NCBI RefSeq assembly: GCF_001523745.2
Contig: NZ_CP013387.1
Span: 1,550,001 to 1,614,000, forward strand
DNA length: 64,000 nucleotides
Source of the DNA: Burkholderia mayonis
Lineage (GTDB): Bacteria; Pseudomonadota; Gammaproteobacteria; Burkholderiales; Burkholderiaceae
Direction of reading: 5' to 3'
Positions 37,072-45,241 of the stretch are shown here, in pieces. Within the stretch, counting starts at the first letter, position 1, and every line of letters starts with the position of its first letter. The notes under the pieces are model-generated. The model was not told where the DNA came from. It worked only from the letters and a program-made list of their open reading frames with translations, and did no database searches. The translations under genes were made by a program, and so were the position numbers.

Positions 37072-37551
37072 TCATGTCTCCCCTTCACATTGCGCGAGCT
37101 GCTGCATCGCGTTCGCCTTGATGTCGCGATGCCCGTCGCGCTCGCCGCACCAGTTGAGCGCCGCGCGAAACGCCTTCGCCGCGTAGTCGAGATTGCCGGC
37201 GAGCCGGTAGCTGACGCCCGCGTGATACGACGCACGCGGATCGTCGACGCCGATCATCCCGGCGCGGCTGAAGCAGAAGATTGCTTCGTCATGTCGAGCG
37301 AGCCGCTGCTGGCAAAGGCCGAGCGCGAACCAGTAGTCGAAGTTCCAGTGATCGACGCGCGCGAGCATCAGAAAGAAGTTGCGCGCGGCGTGCAGCTCGC
37401 CCATGTCGAAAAGCTGCGTCGCGTACGCGTACAGCGTGTCAAGGTCGCGCCGCTCGACGTCGGCGAGCATGCGAATCGATCCGCCCGACGCGAAGAAGCG
37501 CTGCAACACCACGTGATCGTCGTCGGGCATCGTTTGATTGAGTGCGGCCAT
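37072..37551 (-). CDS. sscA: Translocator chaperone SscA/SycD/LcrH-like
   Basis: The 159-residue protein has three TPR-like helical pairs: DLDTLYAYATQLFDMGELHAA, then DYWFALGLCQQRLARHDEA, then ASYHAGVSYRLAGNLDYAAKA. This is the LcrH/SycD fold of class II chaperones, which keep the hydrophobic translocators soluble in the cytosol. It lies directly before the sseC-like gene, its expected client, and 58 bp after the sseB-like gene. Length equals SscA (about 157). Confidence 0.92.
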   Translation of the reverse strand: MAALNQTMPDDDHVVLQRFFASGGSIRMLADVERRDLDTLYAYATQLFDMGELHAARNFFLMLARVDHWNFDYWFALGLCQQRLARHDEAIFCFSRAGMIGVDDPRASYHAGVSYRLAGNLDYAAKAFRAALNWCGERDGHRDIKANAMQQLAQCEGET

Positions 37552-37609
37552 CGGATGGTCTCCCGTGCTGCGGCCGGCGCGATCGAAGCCGCGCCGACCG
37601 CGCGTCGCG

Positions 37610-38164
37610 TCAGCGGATCGCCGACGCGATGCCCTTCGTCGATTCGGCGAGCATGCTCTGCAGGCTGTTGATCATCTGCACCGCCGTGTTGTAGTTCTGC
37701 ATCAGCTGCTGCATCTTCAACTGGCTTTGCTGGACGAAATCCGACGCGCGCCCCGACACCGATTCCAGCGACGACTTCACCGACATCAGATCGGCCTTGT
37801 CGAGCTTGCCGCCCTTGTCCTTCATGAAGTCGTCGATCGTCTTGCCGTTCACGAGAATGTTGTTGTCCTTCATGTACTTGAGCACTTCGCCGGGCAGCTC
37901 TGTCTTGTCTTCCGGCTTGATCAGCTTCGCGAGCGCGGCCTCGGCCTTGTTCGCCATGTCCTGCGCGTCGCGCGAGATATTCGACTTCTTCTGCATGTCG
38001 TCGAGCTTCGCCGTCGTCTGGCGGCTCAGCAGATCCATGATCACGAGCATCATCGCGATGCTGTCGCCGATCGGATGCGGATTCGCGACGTTGCGGTTGT
38101 CGCCGCCGCCGACCGAGTCGGCGTTGTGCATCATGGTTTGGGTCGTCGATTGAATGGGCGTCAT
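37610..38164 (-). CDS. sseB: Translocon filament/tip protein, SseB/EspA-like (SctA)
   Basis: The 184-residue hydrophilic protein has an N-terminal helix (GDSIAMMLVIMDLLSRQTTA) and a C-terminal coiled coil (SDFVQQSQLKMQQLMQNYNT and beyond), as in EspA/SseB filament subunits (SseB about 196 residues). The start MTPIQS at 38164 follows GGAGAA. SseB-type proteins form a sheath or tip on the needle on which SseC and SseD depend. The sseA-like chaperone gene is 28 bp upstream. Confidence 0.85.
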   Translation of the reverse strand: MTPIQSTTQTMMHNADSVGGGDNRNVANPHPIGDSIAMMLVIMDLLSRQTTAKLDDMQKKSNISRDAQDMANKAEAALAKLIKPEDKTELPGEVLKYMKDNNILVNGKTIDDFMKDKGGKLDKADLMSVKSSLESVSGRASDFVQQSQLKMQQLMQNYNTAVQMINSLQSMLAESTKGIASAIR

Positions 38165-38192
38165 GACTTGATTTCTCCGTTTCGTTGCTTGC

Positions 38193-38546
38193 TCAAACAA
38201 ATACGCGATTGAACTGCTTCACCGTCCGGCTCTCGCGATGCGCCGAGACTTCCGGCGCCGCGCCGCCGCTCGCGAGCTGCGCGACCTCGTCGCCGAGTCG
38301 CTTCAGGCAGCGTTCGGCCTTGCCCGCCTGCTCGTTCATCCTGTCGGCCAGGCCCTGCCCGCCGTGCTGCATCAGATCGTCGAGACGCCGCAGCTTGCGT
38401 CGCGCGTCCGGATCGTGCGCAGCCCGTGCGCGCAGCGCCGCGACTTCGTCCTGCAATGCCTGAAACGCCTGCATCTGCTCGCGCATCGCTTCCTTGCGCC
38501 GGCGCAGATCGGTCATCGCATCCTTGAGTTGCTCGAGTTCTTGCAT
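38193..38546 (-). CDS. sseA: SseA-like chaperone for the translocon proteins
   Basis: The 117-residue protein is almost wholly alpha-helical coiled coil (LEQLKDAMTDLRRRKEAMRE, QALQDEVAALRARAA), basic at the C-terminus, and of SseA size (108). SseA stabilises SseB and SseD before secretion. It is the first gene of the minus-strand translocon operon, opposite the AraC-type regulator gene across a 387 bp gap. Sequence similarity is weak, so the call relies on size, coil and position. Confidence 0.72.
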   Translation of the reverse strand: MQELEQLKDAMTDLRRRKEAMREQMQAFQALQDEVAALRARAAHDPDARRKLRRLDDLMQHGGQGLADRMNEQAGKAERCLKRLGDEVAQLASGGAAPEVSAHRESRTVKQFNRVFV

Positions 38547-38933
38547 CGCTCACCTCGTTCTTGATGGGTTCATCGTAATTTCTCCGCACGCTTTCGCTTT
38601 ACTGAAAACCGCGGCGGCTTTCGATTTCGGAATCGCGCTCGCGGCCTCCGCATTCGCTTTCGCGGCGGCCGACACGGCCGGCCGCGCGGCGCACGGCGTC
38701 GCGTCAGCGAATCGCCGACGCGACCCGATTCGTTGCATCCATCGTAGCGACGCGCTGCCCGGGGCTTTTTCGGAATCCGGCCGCGCATTCCGTTTTTTCG
38801 ACAACGAACCGCCGACGCGCCGGGGCGGCACGCGGCCTCGCCGACCAACGGTTTCAGGTGATGACCTGAGACGATTTTTCAGCCAAATAGCCGATGATTC
38901 CGACCGGGCAGCAACAACAGCCACGGGGGCTCG
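38547..38933. promoter_or_regulatory. Divergent promoter region of the translocon operon and AraC-type regulator
   Basis: This 387 bp region holds no gene of normal composition; a 149-codon minus frame is rejected. It must hold promoters for both directions. The palindrome at 38854-38869 lies 64 bp before the regulator's start codon. Confidence 0.6.
38854..38869. promoter_or_regulatory. Palindromic operator candidate (TCAGGT-N4-ACCTGA)
   Basis: The perfect palindrome TCAGGTGATGACCTGA has 6-bp arms and a 4-bp spacer. The same 16-mer, with one mismatch and in opposite orientation, recurs at 48645-48660 between the ssaB and ssrB genes, and a half-conserved copy lies at 52211-52226. The arrangement resembles the palindromic 7-4-7 site reported for Salmonella SsrB. 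Confidence 0.6.
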
Positions 38934-39656
38934 ATGCAAGTTGTACGTTTCATGTTCGGCCGTCTGAGCGGCCAGGTGAGGACGCGCGGACTGATCCACA
39001 CGGTGCCGGGCGACTGTATCGCCGTCACCCGTGACGACGCCTCGTTGTGCGACGCCGGCGCCGGCACCGATATCCAGTCCGCCGATTTCTACGCAGCGGA
39101 CTTCCGCACGCTGTACGCGGAAATCAACGCGCTGATCGACCCGCCGCTGCCGACGCCGTTTTGCGGCGAGCCGATCCGCGTCGTCCAGACGTCGCCCGAA
39201 GTGATCGGCATGCTTGAGCTGCTCGCCCCCGTATCGCGTCCGGCGCTCCTCAGCTTTCTATGCGTGTATTGCCTCGGCGCCGACCGCGCGTACTTCTCGC
39301 GCCTGCTGCACGCGGCGATGGCGGGCGACACCGAGTTCGTCGACTTCGTCGACGCGCACGCGCTCAATCCGTGGAGCGTCGCGCGCTTCGCCGAGGAATT
39401 CGGGCTGCCGCCGCGCAAGTTCAATCTGCTGTTCGTCGAGAAATACGGAACGTCCGCGAAACGCTGGCTCGTCGAGCGCCGTCTCGCGCATGCGCAGCAT
39501 CTGCTCGCGTCGACGTCGATGCGCATTCTCGACATCGCGCACGAATGCGGGTTCTCGAATCACGCGCATTTCACCGACAGCTTCCGCCGCCGCTACCGCT
39601 GCAATCCGACGCAGTACCGGCTGCGCATGAAGCAGCCGACGGCCACAGTGGCTTGA
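38934..39656 (+). CDS. AraC-family regulator within the type III island
   Basis: The 240-residue protein has a degenerate N-terminal half without a recognised ligand domain and a C-terminal AraC DNA-binding region with two helix-turn-helix units (ARFAEEFGLPPRKFNLLFVE; ILDIAHECGFSNHAHFTDSF) and the closing RRRYRCNPTQYR. It resembles the ExsA/VirF/HrpX-type activators of other type III systems. The needle gene starts 13 bp after its stop, so it may be cotranscribed with the apparatus. SPI-2 has no such gene at this position. Confidence 0.88.
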   Translation: MQVVRFMFGRLSGQVRTRGLIHTVPGDCIAVTRDDASLCDAGAGTDIQSADFYAADFRTLYAEINALIDPPLPTPFCGEPIRVVQTSPEVIGMLELLAPVSRPALLSFLCVYCLGADRAYFSRLLHAAMAGDTEFVDFVDAHALNPWSVARFAEEFGLPPRKFNLLFVEKYGTSAKRWLVERRLAHAQHLLASTSMRILDIAHECGFSNHAHFTDSFRRRYRCNPTQYRLRMKQPTATVA

Positions 39657-39669
39657 CGGAGGCCCGCCG

Positions 39670-39885
39670 ATGGATATCGAAGCCGTCAATCAGCAGTTGT
39701 CGCGTCTCGTCGACAAAGTCGGCCACGACGTCGAATCGAAAATGTCCGCGTCCGATCTCAACGATCCGGCGAGCATGCTGCAGGCGCAGTTCGCGATCCA
39801 GCAGTACTCGGTGTTCGTCGGCTATCAGAGCGCGGTGCTCAAGGCCGTCAAGGACATGCTGTCCGGCATCATCCAGAAGATATGA
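39670..39885 (+). CDS. sctF: Type III needle subunit, SsaG/EscF-like (SctF)
   Basis: A 71-residue helical protein, the same length as SsaG. It has a helix-turn-helix shape with the turn near LNDPASML and a conserved C-terminal helix (YSVFVGYQSAVLKAVKDMLS, ending IIQKI). It polymerises into the extracellular needle. GGAGG lies about 10 nt upstream of the ATG. Its stop overlaps the start of the next gene (ATGA). It opens the ssaG-H-I-J-like run. Confidence 0.92.
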   Translation: MDIEAVNQQLSRLVDKVGHDVESKMSASDLNDPASMLQAQFAIQQYSVFVGYQSAVLKAVKDMLSGIIQKI

Positions 39886-40319
39886 CGGCGCTCGCGCAAG
39901 ACGTGCGCCGCCTGCTCGTCGAGTGCGGGCTCGCGGCCGTCAACCACGGGCTCGCGCGGCACGCGTGGGCCATCTACGACGCGCTGCCGGCGCTCATCGC
40001 GGATCCCGCCGACCGGCGGCTCGTCGAAGCGACGATGCTGATCGGGCTCGGCCGCGACGGCTCTGCCGCGCGCCTGCTCGCGTCGACGCCGGGGCCCGAG
40101 GCCGCGCTGCTGCGCGGGCTGCTCGCGCCCTCGTCCGCGTCAGCATCCGCTTCGGCCGCGTCGGCTGCATTCGCGTCGGTCGCAGCGGGCACTGCCGCCC
40201 CGTTCCCATTCGAATTCGCAAGGAGCCTTCATGGACATCACCGCCGCGCAACGCGCGCTACAAACGCTGCAAGCGACGCCGCAGACGGACGCGACGCCGA
40301 TCGACCAGGCCCAGATTGA
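39882..40319 (+). CDS. SsaH/EscG-like needle chaperone with long C-terminal extension
   Basis: The first 80 residues (LVECGLAAVNHGLARHAWAI, VEATMLIGLGRDGSAARLLA) resemble SsaH/YscG-type TPR co-chaperones that cap the needle subunit with SsaE. SsaH itself is only about 75 residues. The remaining 65 residues here are Ala/Ser-rich and then run out of frame through the first 89 bp of the sctI gene. A lost stop codon or a late extension is likely. Confidence 0.7.
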   Translation: MTALAQDVRRLLVECGLAAVNHGLARHAWAIYDALPALIADPADRRLVEATMLIGLGRDGSAARLLASTPGPEAALLRGLLAPSSASASASAASAAFASVAAGTAAPFPFEFARSLHGHHRRATRATNAASDAADGRDADRPGPD

Positions 40320-40575
40320 TGCGTTCACGCGCACGTTGTTCGGCCAGGACGCGAGCACGCCCGAGGCGCGCGCGGCGAGCGGCTTCCAGCACCGCTCGCT
40401 CGACGTCGATCGCGCATTGAGCGCCGCGCGTGACCGCGGGGAGGCGCTGATGCAGCCGCTCGACATGCTCGCGAACCAGTCGGCGATGCTGCGCGCGATC
40501 CTCGAAGTCGATCTCACCGCGAAGGCGGCGGGCGCGGTGTCACAAGGGATCAACAAGCTGGTGAACATGCAATGA
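40231..40575 (+). CDS. sctI: Inner rod protein, SsaI/EscI-like (SctI)
   Basis: A 114-residue protein. The C-terminal 40 residues (PLDMLANQSAMLRAILEVDL, TAKAAGAVSQGINKLVN) match the conserved rod-subunit helix of SsaI/EscI/YscI. An AAGGAG Shine-Dalgarno lies 7 nt before ATG 40231, inside the preceding gene. The rod joins the needle to the export apparatus. Its stop overlaps the sctJ start (ATGA). Confidence 0.88.
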   Translation: MDITAAQRALQTLQATPQTDATPIDQAQIDAFTRTLFGQDASTPEARAASGFQHRSLDVDRALSAARDRGEALMQPLDMLANQSAMLRAILEVDLTAKAAGAVSQGINKLVNMQ

Positions 40576-41321
40576 CCGCGCGCGCTTCACGCGTCGCGTG
40601 CGCGGCCGCGCTGGCGCTGTCGCTCGCGGCCTGCAAGACGGATCTCTACACGAACCTGCCCGAAGCCGAGGCGAACCAGATGATCGCGCTGCTGATGCTG
40701 CGCGACATCGCCGTCGACAAGAAGCCGCTGAAGGACGGCAACGTGACGATTCGCGTCGAGTCCGACCAGTTCGTCAACGCGGTCGAGCTGATGCGGCAAA
40801 ACGGATTGCCGCATCGCAAGCTCGCCGCGCTCGAGGATCTGTTTCCGCCCGGCCAGCTCGTCACGTCGCCCGCACAGGAGCAGGCGAAGATCACGTTCCT
40901 CAAGGAGCAGCAGCTCGAAAAAATGCTGCGCGCAATGGACGGCGTCGTCGATGCACAGGTGTCGATCGCCGAAGGCGAGCCGCAGAACCGACGCGACCCG
41001 CCGCAGCCGTCCGCGTCGGTGTTCGTCAAGTACAGCCCCGAGCGCAACTTCGGGGCGCGCGAAACCGAGATCCGCAGCCTCGTCGTCACCGGCACGCCGG
41101 GCATGAGTCCGGACCACGTAAGCGTCGTGCTGCAGCCCGCCGACTATCGCTACGACATGCCCGCCGAAGACAAGCCGGCGGCGGATGCGAGCCTGCTCGC
41201 GTGGCTGCGCGCGCACCGGCTCGCGCTCGGCGTCGCGCTCGGCGCGTTCGGCATCGTCGCGAGCCTCGCACTCGCCGTCATCGCGTCGCGCGGCCGTTCG
41301 CCGGGCGAGCCGCGCGCGTGA
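40572..41321 (+). CDS. sctJ: Inner-membrane ring lipoprotein, SsaJ/EscJ-like (SctJ)
   Basis: A 249-residue YscJ/PrgK-family lipoprotein. The signal peptide ends with the lipobox LAAC at Cys 21. The ring-building domain follows: KTDLYTNLPEAEANQMIALL, RVESDQFVNAVELMRQNGLP, FPPGQLVTSPAQEQAKITFL, LEKMLRAMDGVVDAQVSIA. A C-terminal membrane helix (LALGVALGAFGIVASLALAV) is present. It forms the inner-membrane ring with SctD. Length equals SsaJ. Confidence 0.96.
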   Translation: MTARASRVACAAALALSLAACKTDLYTNLPEAEANQMIALLMLRDIAVDKKPLKDGNVTIRVESDQFVNAVELMRQNGLPHRKLAALEDLFPPGQLVTSPAQEQAKITFLKEQQLEKMLRAMDGVVDAQVSIAEGEPQNRRDPPQPSASVFVKYSPERNFGARETEIRSLVVTGTPGMSPDHVSVVLQPADYRYDMPAEDKPAADASLLAWLRAHRLALGVALGAFGIVASLALAVIASRGRSPGEPRA

Positions 41322-42094
41322 TGAGCGCGGCCCCGCTCACGCCCGAGCTGCAGCGCCTGCATCGGCTCGGCTGGCAGCCCGGCGCCGCGATGCACGACGG
41401 CTGGTGGCCGCACCTCGGGCTCGCCGCGTGGCGCGACAGCTACCGCCGCCATCCGGCGTGCCGCGCCGCGATCGATCGGCTGATCGTCGTGCGGCGCGGT
41501 TATCCGCGCGCCGCGCTGCCTGCGCGGCTCGACGAGCGGCAACGCGCGCTGCTGTCCGTCGAGCCGCGGATCGGCGCGCTGATCGCCGCGCTCGGCGTAA
41601 TCGCGCTCGACTGCGCGGATCATCTGCTCGTCAGGCAATACCGGGAGCGGCTCGCCGCGCGCATCGGCGAACGTGGCTGCGCGCAGCTGCTCGCGCTGCA
41701 TCGCGGATGGCGGTCCGCCGCGCGCGTCGCGGCGCACGAGCGCATCGTCGATGCCGCGACGGATGCCGGCGTGCGATGGTGGCGGCGGGATGCGGCGTCG
41801 TGCGTCGTCGCGACGCTGCTCGCGTCGCGGCTGCCGCCGGTGGACGACGCGTTCGACGTCCGCGTTGCGCGGGATGCGCGGGATGCGATAGATGCGACGA
41901 CCGTGTCCGGCTTGCCGATCTTGCCATATGCGCCAGGCGCGCCGCATGCCCCTGATCCGAAGATCGAGCCGGACGCATCGAACATCGCGACCGCGCGCGC
42001 GCCAACGGCCGCGCGAAACGCATTCGATACGCGCCGCCCGCCGCCCGCCGACGCAGCCCCCGACACGCTCCTGAAACTCGCCCGCTTCCTATGA
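41321..42094 (+). CDS. sctK: SctK-like sorting-platform protein
   Basis: The ATG at 41321 shares one base with the sctJ stop. The 257-residue product has no strong motif, but it lies exactly between sctJ and sctL, where SPI-2 carries its SctK-type gene, and the size fits. The region HDGWWPHLGLAAWRDSYRRH and the helical middle are compatible with SctK. The C-terminal 60 residues are Ala/Pro-rich and likely disordered. SctK links the inner ring to SctQ. The call relies mainly on position. Confidence 0.65.
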   Translation: MSAAPLTPELQRLHRLGWQPGAAMHDGWWPHLGLAAWRDSYRRHPACRAAIDRLIVVRRGYPRAALPARLDERQRALLSVEPRIGALIAALGVIALDCADHLLVRQYRERLAARIGERGCAQLLALHRGWRSAARVAAHERIVDAATDAGVRWWRRDAASCVVATLLASRLPPVDDAFDVRVARDARDAIDATTVSGLPILPYAPGAPHAPDPKIEPDASNIATARAPTAARNAFDTRRPPPADAAPDTLLKLARFL

Positions 42095-42765
42095 ACGGAC
42101 TCGTTCCCCCGATCGTCTCGCTGCCCGGCCCCGCGCCGCTCGACGTGCATCTGACGGCCGACGCGCTCGCGCGCTACTGCGACGCGGCTGCCGTCGTCGC
42201 GGCCGCGCGCGGCGAAGCGCGGTCGCTCGTCGACGATGCGCGCCACGAACTCGACACCGCACGGCAGGCGGCCGCGAACGTGCGTGAAGACGCATACCGG
42301 CAGGGCCTCGCGCGCGCCGAAGCCGAGCTCGAACGCCGGCGGGCGGCGCTGATCGACGACACCGTCCTCTGGCTGATCGACGCACAAGCGGCCGAGGCGC
42401 ACATCGCCGAGCGGATCGACGCGCGCGTGCGCGCGCTCGTCGCGAGTGTGATCGAACCGTACCTCGATACGCAGGACCCCGTCGAACGGCTGACGCAGCG
42501 CGTGCTCGCCCATCTTCGCGCCGACGTGCACGCGCGCGCGTTTCGCGTGTCCGTGTCGCCGGCGAACCTGCCGCGCGTGCGCGACGCGTTGCGGCACGAT
42601 CCCCGCGTGCAGGTCGACGCCGACGCCGCGCTGCCCGACCGCGACGCACGACTCGAAACGCCGGACGCGATCGTCCGCTTCGATCTCGACCGGCATCTGC
42701 GCCTGCTGCTCGCGCGCCTGGCCGGCGCCAACGAGGAGGCTCGTCCCGATGCTCAACCGTATTGA
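42091..42765 (+). CDS. sctL: ATPase stator, SsaK-like (SctL)
   Basis: This 224-residue HrpE/YscL/FliH-type protein has a coiled-coil N-terminal half (ARGEARSLVDDARHELDTAR, RQGLARAEAELERRRAALID) and a globular C-terminal part ending in a short beta region (RFRVSVSP-type FRVSVSPANLPRVRDALRH). It tethers and restrains the ATPase SctN. Length equals SsaK (224). It overlaps the sctK stop (ATGA) and the sctW start by 17 bp. Confidence 0.88.
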   Translation: MNGLVPPIVSLPGPAPLDVHLTADALARYCDAAAVVAAARGEARSLVDDARHELDTARQAAANVREDAYRQGLARAEAELERRRAALIDDTVLWLIDAQAAEAHIAERIDARVRALVASVIEPYLDTQDPVERLTQRVLAHLRADVHARAFRVSVSPANLPRVRDALRHDPRVQVDADAALPDRDARLETPDAIVRFDLDRHLRLLLARLAGANEEARPDAQPY

Positions 42766-43861
42766 TCCGGCTGCCGCACAGGCGAGCGCCGCTGCGACGC
42801 CGGCCGCCGCCGGAACCGCATCCGCGCAAACGGTCCAGCAGATCGTCCCGCCGCAGTCCGCGCACGAGCTCGCGCAACGCGAACTCGCCGACGCGCCGAT
42901 CGATTTCGGCGGCGCGCCGCTCGACGCAGCGGGCGTGTCGGGCGAGTCGTTCGCCGAGACGCTGGAGGACATCGGCTTCGCGGTCGGCACGCGTTTTCGG
43001 GAGCCGCGCCGCGGCGCGGCGGACGGCCGCGCGGAGCGGCCGCGCGCGCGCTCGATGCTGCAGCAGTTGATCAAGCAGATCGGCGCAGTGTCGGCGGCCG
43101 AGCTCGCCGACTTGCGTCAGCGGATTCCCGGCGTCGACGCACTCGACGACCCGGCCGACGCGATGCGCGACGCCGGCTTCAACGCGGGCGAAATCGCGCT
43201 GCTGCTCGGCGCGATGCTCGAAGAAGGCAAGCTGTCCGGCGTACGGCGCAAGCGCGCCGAAGACGCGCTCGCCGCGATTCTCGACGGCGACGAATGGGCG
43301 CTGCAGCTGTTCGCGCGGCTCGAATTCGGCCACGCCGGCCGCACCGGATTCGCCGAGCTGCGCCGGCTGTATCAGCGCGCGGCCGACCGGCAAAAGCGCC
43401 TCACCGAGTGGTTCGACGAATTCCGCCGCCTGCGCGATCGCAGGCGCAAGCTGAAGACGCTGATCCGCGCGCTCGCGTTCGAGCTTTCCACGCAGGGGCC
43501 GGCGATGGACGCGCATCTCGCTGCCGTCATCACCGACCTGAAACGCATCCTGCAATTTCTCGGCGTCGAAGATCATTGCGAGCGCGCGGCGCGCATGCTG
43601 GACACGCGCGACGTGGACGCCGACGCGCTGCTGCAATCGCTCGTCGCATGCGTCGAGCAGAGCTGGATCAGCTCAGGCTGGATCGCGGCGCGCACCGACG
43701 CCGCGATCCGCGACGACGCGCTCCGCTACCGCTATGCGAAGGCGATGCTGGAGCTCGTCAAGCTGCTGCCCGCCGATTGCTTCGACGACGCCGACCAGCA
43801 CGACGCGATCCTCGGCGCGTTCGCCGAGCATCTCGAAGCGCTGGCCAACGCCGGGCTGTAG
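42749..43861 (+). CDS. sctW: Gatekeeper protein, SsaL/SepL/YopN-like (SctW)
   Basis: This 370-residue HrpJ/InvE-family helical protein has the conserved N-terminal SFAETLEDIGFAVGTRFRE, LADLRQRIPGVDALDDPADA and C-terminal YRYAKAMLELVKLLPADCF. The first 55 residues are Ala-rich and disordered, as in a secretion signal or chaperone-binding region. It switches secretion from translocators to effectors. Slightly longer than SsaL (about 338). It ends 15 bp from the end of the convergent cyclase effector gene. Confidence 0.88.
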   Translation: MLNRIDPAAAQASAAATPAAAGTASAQTVQQIVPPQSAHELAQRELADAPIDFGGAPLDAAGVSGESFAETLEDIGFAVGTRFREPRRGAADGRAERPRARSMLQQLIKQIGAVSAAELADLRQRIPGVDALDDPADAMRDAGFNAGEIALLLGAMLEEGKLSGVRRKRAEDALAAILDGDEWALQLFARLEFGHAGRTGFAELRRLYQRAADRQKRLTEWFDEFRRLRDRRRKLKTLIRALAFELSTQGPAMDAHLAAVITDLKRILQFLGVEDHCERAARMLDTRDVDADALLQSLVACVEQSWISSGWIAARTDAAIRDDALRYRYAKAMLELVKLLPADCFDDADQHDAILGAFAEHLEALANAGL

Positions 43862-43876
43862 CGCGGCCGGCGCACG

Positions 43877-45079
43877 TCAGCGCAGATTCGCGGACAATTG
43901 CTCGCGCGCGACCCGGAACGACTCGCGCCGCACGCTCGTCACTTCTTTTTCCCACAGCGGATTGAGCGGCACGTGGTAGCCCGCCTGTTTCGCGCCGCCG
44001 ATCAATTCCGCGAGTTCGTGCTTGTCGTGAACGATGCAGATTTCGTCGAAACAACCGATCTTTTGCGGCAGCGCGAACGTCGCCGGATAGTTCGCATCGG
44101 GATCAGCGGCCGGGCTGCCGGAGTCGGTGCTGTGGTGAACGACGGCCTCACCGTCGCCGACGAGCGCCGCGTTGATGATCGGAATCATCTCGCGCACGCG
44201 CGATGACGCGTTGCCGATCTCCGTGTCTTCTTTCCGATAGAACTCGCTCGGCTGCTGGTACGGGCTTCGCAACGCGTCGGGTATGCCGTTCTTGTAGCCT
44301 TCGAGCCGTGCCTTGAACACCTCGTGCGACACGTCGGGCACCGGCAGATTGTCCTGCGGGCCGAGATCGTCGAAGCGCGGGCCGATCAGGAGCAGGTCGT
44401 AATCGGCAGTCAGGGGTTTCGCGCCGTCCTTCGGCGGCGCGAGCACCTCGATCGGCTCGCCGCGATGCGCAATCGCATACCTGTCTTCGCCGGCGCTGTG
44501 AACGTGCGTTGCCTCGAACGAATAGATCGCTCCGCTCGGCGCTTTCGCTTCGAACGTCGCCGGCATGCCGTTGCCGTCCCGCTTGATCCGGTCGATCAAG
44601 CCCTCATCCAGCAGTTTGTCGAAGCGTGCTTTCGACAGGGTCAACGGCACGCGCTTCGCGTAGCCTTCCGCGATGCAGGATTGCACCTGCCGATCGAATT
44701 TCTCGATGCGATCCGGCTTGTCCTCCAGCTTGCTGAACCGTTGGTCGACGCAGATGAACGCGGCCTGGGGGCCCCAGTTCGCACTCTTGCCCTTGATATG
44801 AAAACCCTTCGTCGGGTGACCGCTTTCGATCAGGTCAGTCGCGAACCGGTCGACAGGCCGAATGCCGATCAGGCAATCGTGTTCGCGCGCGACACGCTGC
44901 AGCTCGATTAAATGCGCGGGCACGACCCCGGTCTCACCGCGCACGCGCTCGACAAGCGCGGCGAGCGTGGATTCGGCTGCGCGCCCGGTCGCGGATGGTT
45001 GAGTCGAATCCATCGCGCCGTGCAATTCCTGATGCATTGTTCCCGTCACGCCGGGATGCATCGACAACTTATCGATCAT
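43877..45079 (-). CDS. Edema factor/ExoY-family nucleotidyl cyclase toxin, candidate type III effector
   Basis: The 400-residue protein matches the catalytic core of the anthrax EF, CyaA and ExoY family. IRPVDRFATDLIESGHPTKG and KGKSANWGPQAAF carry the two lysines (K91 and K98) seven residues apart. PLTADYDLLLIGP carries the two metal-binding aspartates (D226 and D228). VVHHSTD corresponds to the EF His577 loop. The Asn and Glu that follow in EF (N583, E588) are replaced here by Ser and Pro/Asp. The first 40 residues are Ser/Thr/His-rich without a Sec signal, as in type III effectors. AAGGAG precedes ATG 45079. It lies inside the type III island between sctW and the ssaE-like gene. Activation by actin, as for ExoY, is inference. 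Confidence 0.85.
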   Translation of the reverse strand: MIDKLSMHPGVTGTMHQELHGAMDSTQPSATGRAAESTLAALVERVRGETGVVPAHLIELQRVAREHDCLIGIRPVDRFATDLIESGHPTKGFHIKGKSANWGPQAAFICVDQRFSKLEDKPDRIEKFDRQVQSCIAEGYAKRVPLTLSKARFDKLLDEGLIDRIKRDGNGMPATFEAKAPSGAIYSFEATHVHSAGEDRYAIAHRGEPIEVLAPPKDGAKPLTADYDLLLIGPRFDDLGPQDNLPVPDVSHEVFKARLEGYKNGIPDALRSPYQQPSEFYRKEDTEIGNASSRVREMIPIINAALVGDGEAVVHHSTDSGSPAADPDANYPATFALPQKIGCFDEICIVHDKHELAELIGGAKQAGYHVPLNPLWEKEVTSVRRESFRVAREQLSANLR

Positions 45080-45241
45080 CGCTGAACTCCTTCGGTCAAA
45101 CGTCACGAATCGGTTGCCGCGATCGGCCATCCGACGTCTGCGCCGATCGCGGTGGTTCGATTGTGTTCAACGTGGCGCGACGCCTCTTCCGCATTCAGGC
45201 GCTCGCTATCGGTTTTCAATCACGGCCGCTCGCCGCAGCGC
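45080..45241 (-). promoter_or_regulatory. Region upstream of the cyclase effector gene
   Basis: These 162 bp between the ssaE-like stop and the cyclase start are less GC-rich than the adjacent genes and could hold an effector promoter. No copy of the 6-4-6 palindrome is seen here, so read-through from the ssaB-E operon is the alternative. Confidence 0.4.

Noticed and set aside
38550..38999. 149-codon minus-strand frame in the translocon/AraC intergenic region
   Set aside because: It overlaps the AraC-type gene start, has shadow-like composition and no good ribosome site.
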